Part shown: positions 63,331 to 64,000 of the stretch, in pieces | How positions within the stretch are numbered: the stretch's first letter is position 1 | Layout: every line of letters begins with the position of its first letter | Source: Actinostola sp. cb2023 | Lineage: Eukaryota; Cnidaria; Anthozoa; Actiniaria; Actinostolidae | NCBI GenBank assembly: GCA_033675265.1 | Contig: JAUJYZ010000111.1 | Span: 62,001 to 126,000 of the forward strand | Length of the DNA stretch: 64,000 bases | Direction of reading: 5' to 3' | The notes under the pieces: model-generated | Told to the model about the DNA's origin: nothing | Database searches by the model: none | Seen by the model: only the letters and a program-made list of their open reading frames with translations | Position numbers and translations under genes: made by a program

Positions 63331-63765
63331 TCGGTTGGGTGTTGTTGGGCCATCAAGTCCCGACATTTCTTTTGTTTAACAACCTAGCGATACTAGGTCT
63401 AATAAATAAGATAGGACTCACAATACTAAAGTAAACCAACAACAATTAATCGATATTAATCCTTAAATTAAGGGGAACCGAAGACAAAAATTATTTTCGC
63501 AAGAAAGTTAGATATCTCTTGTACTAGTATTACTTACTGAGTAATATTTTTTGTAAATCTTTCTTAGATATCAACATAATGTACCCTCAATATGGAATAT
63601 CATCTGCCATTTTGCCGTTTTACCGTTGGCTCAAATCTTTTTGTTTGCGACGTCGTTTATGGGGAATATTAAAATCCGTTCACAACATTCTCTCGGGTAC
63701 AAGAAAATACAATGTACTTAAATGTGAATTAAAGTTAACCAAACTTCACATACGTGAATTTTTGG
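63331..63765. other. Unassigned right-end sequence
   Basis: AT-rich; no gene or repeat recognised. Confidence 0.45.
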
Positions 63766-63910
63766 GGAAGGGGAAGGGAAGGGGAAGGGGAAGGGGAAGG
63801 GGAAGGGGAAGGGGGAAGGGGAAGGGGAAGGGGAAGGGGAAGGGGAAGGGGAAGGGGAAGGGGAAGGGGAAGGGGAAGGGGAAGGGGAAGGGAAGGGGAA
63901 GGGGAAGGGG
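63766..63910. repeat. GGGGAA hexamer microsatellite
   Basis: About 24 GGGGAA units with two length slips. Purine-only plus strand. Frames reading Gly-Lys or Pro-Ser repeats are by-products. Confidence 0.95.
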
Positions 63911-64000
63911 ACACGTACTGAAAACTTTATATTTCTTAAATACCGTAAAACCTCCAGTGAAAATAAGCTCATCTTCTGTGTTTAGGACCCTAGGGTAGAC

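Noticed and set aside
61540..63387. Open frames of 524-615 codons on the plus strand and 309 codons on the minus strand
   Set aside because: They consist almost wholly of the 42-bp satellite, whose length is a multiple of three and lacks stops. Several frames are open at once.
63579..63998. Gly-Lys and Pro-Ser repeat proteins
   Set aside because: Produced by the GGGGAA microsatellite.

Overview
The window looks like animal nuclear DNA from an AT-rich, intron-rich genome packed with transposons. It is probably a marine invertebrate. The mix of P-superfamily, hAT, PIF/Harbinger, Crypton-like and TTAA-flanked elements fits an anthozoan cnidarian, but nothing read here fixes the species. No prokaryotic signatures, rRNA or tRNA genes were seen.

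The one host gene recognised is a dihydropyrimidinase (DPYS) on the minus strand. Six short exons (52747-52761, 48081-48175, 22806-22879, 20710-20820, 17844-17921, 12257-12343) have GT/AG splice sites and join in phase. They encode about the first 153 residues, including the THTH zinc-ligand motif, and the rest should lie left of base 1. Almost everything else from 1 to 52746 is intron filled with nested insertions. Intron 2 is 25.2 kb, but only about 150 bp remain once the palindromic nest (22959-45719) and a 35-bp satellite (45767-48057) are removed.

1-12.2 kb (intron 6): a TTAA-flanked, CCCTTTGAC-ended interspersed repeat is interrupted by several MITEs and by a P-superfamily transposon (1423-8628). 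That transposon has a 33-bp perfect TIR and an 8-bp TSD. It carries a decayed transposase (minus) and a second, unrecognised gene (plus) that is itself split by two smaller insertions. A 32-bp tandem array follows at 9.84-10.24 kb.

12.9-22.3 kb (introns 5 to 3): a 4.9-kb inverted-repeat composite with a MULE-like insertion and two tandem arrays, a 1.76-kb element with a 7-bp TSD, four hairpin MITEs and another CCCTTTGAC element.

22.96-45.72 kb (intron 2): a palindromic TA-type MITE of about 600 bp whose central TTAA holds two TTAA-flanked elements side by side. Element A (15.4 kb) encodes a degraded protein with Cys/His motifs, a FEN1/XPG-like nuclease signature and a Cys-rich tail. A Crypton-like tyrosine-recombinase element is inserted in that gene, and it contains further TTAA palindromes (C, D, and E inside D). 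Element B (6.7 kb) is a large palindrome with arms of about 2.63 kb. A is the best candidate here for an undescribed mobile-element system.

48-64 kb: DPYS exons 2 and 1, then upstream DNA with a 55-bp minisatellite, tandemly duplicated Harbinger MITEs with a MADF-like exon, a hAT 3' fragment split by a MULE-like MITE, a 42-bp satellite and a GGGGAA microsatellite.
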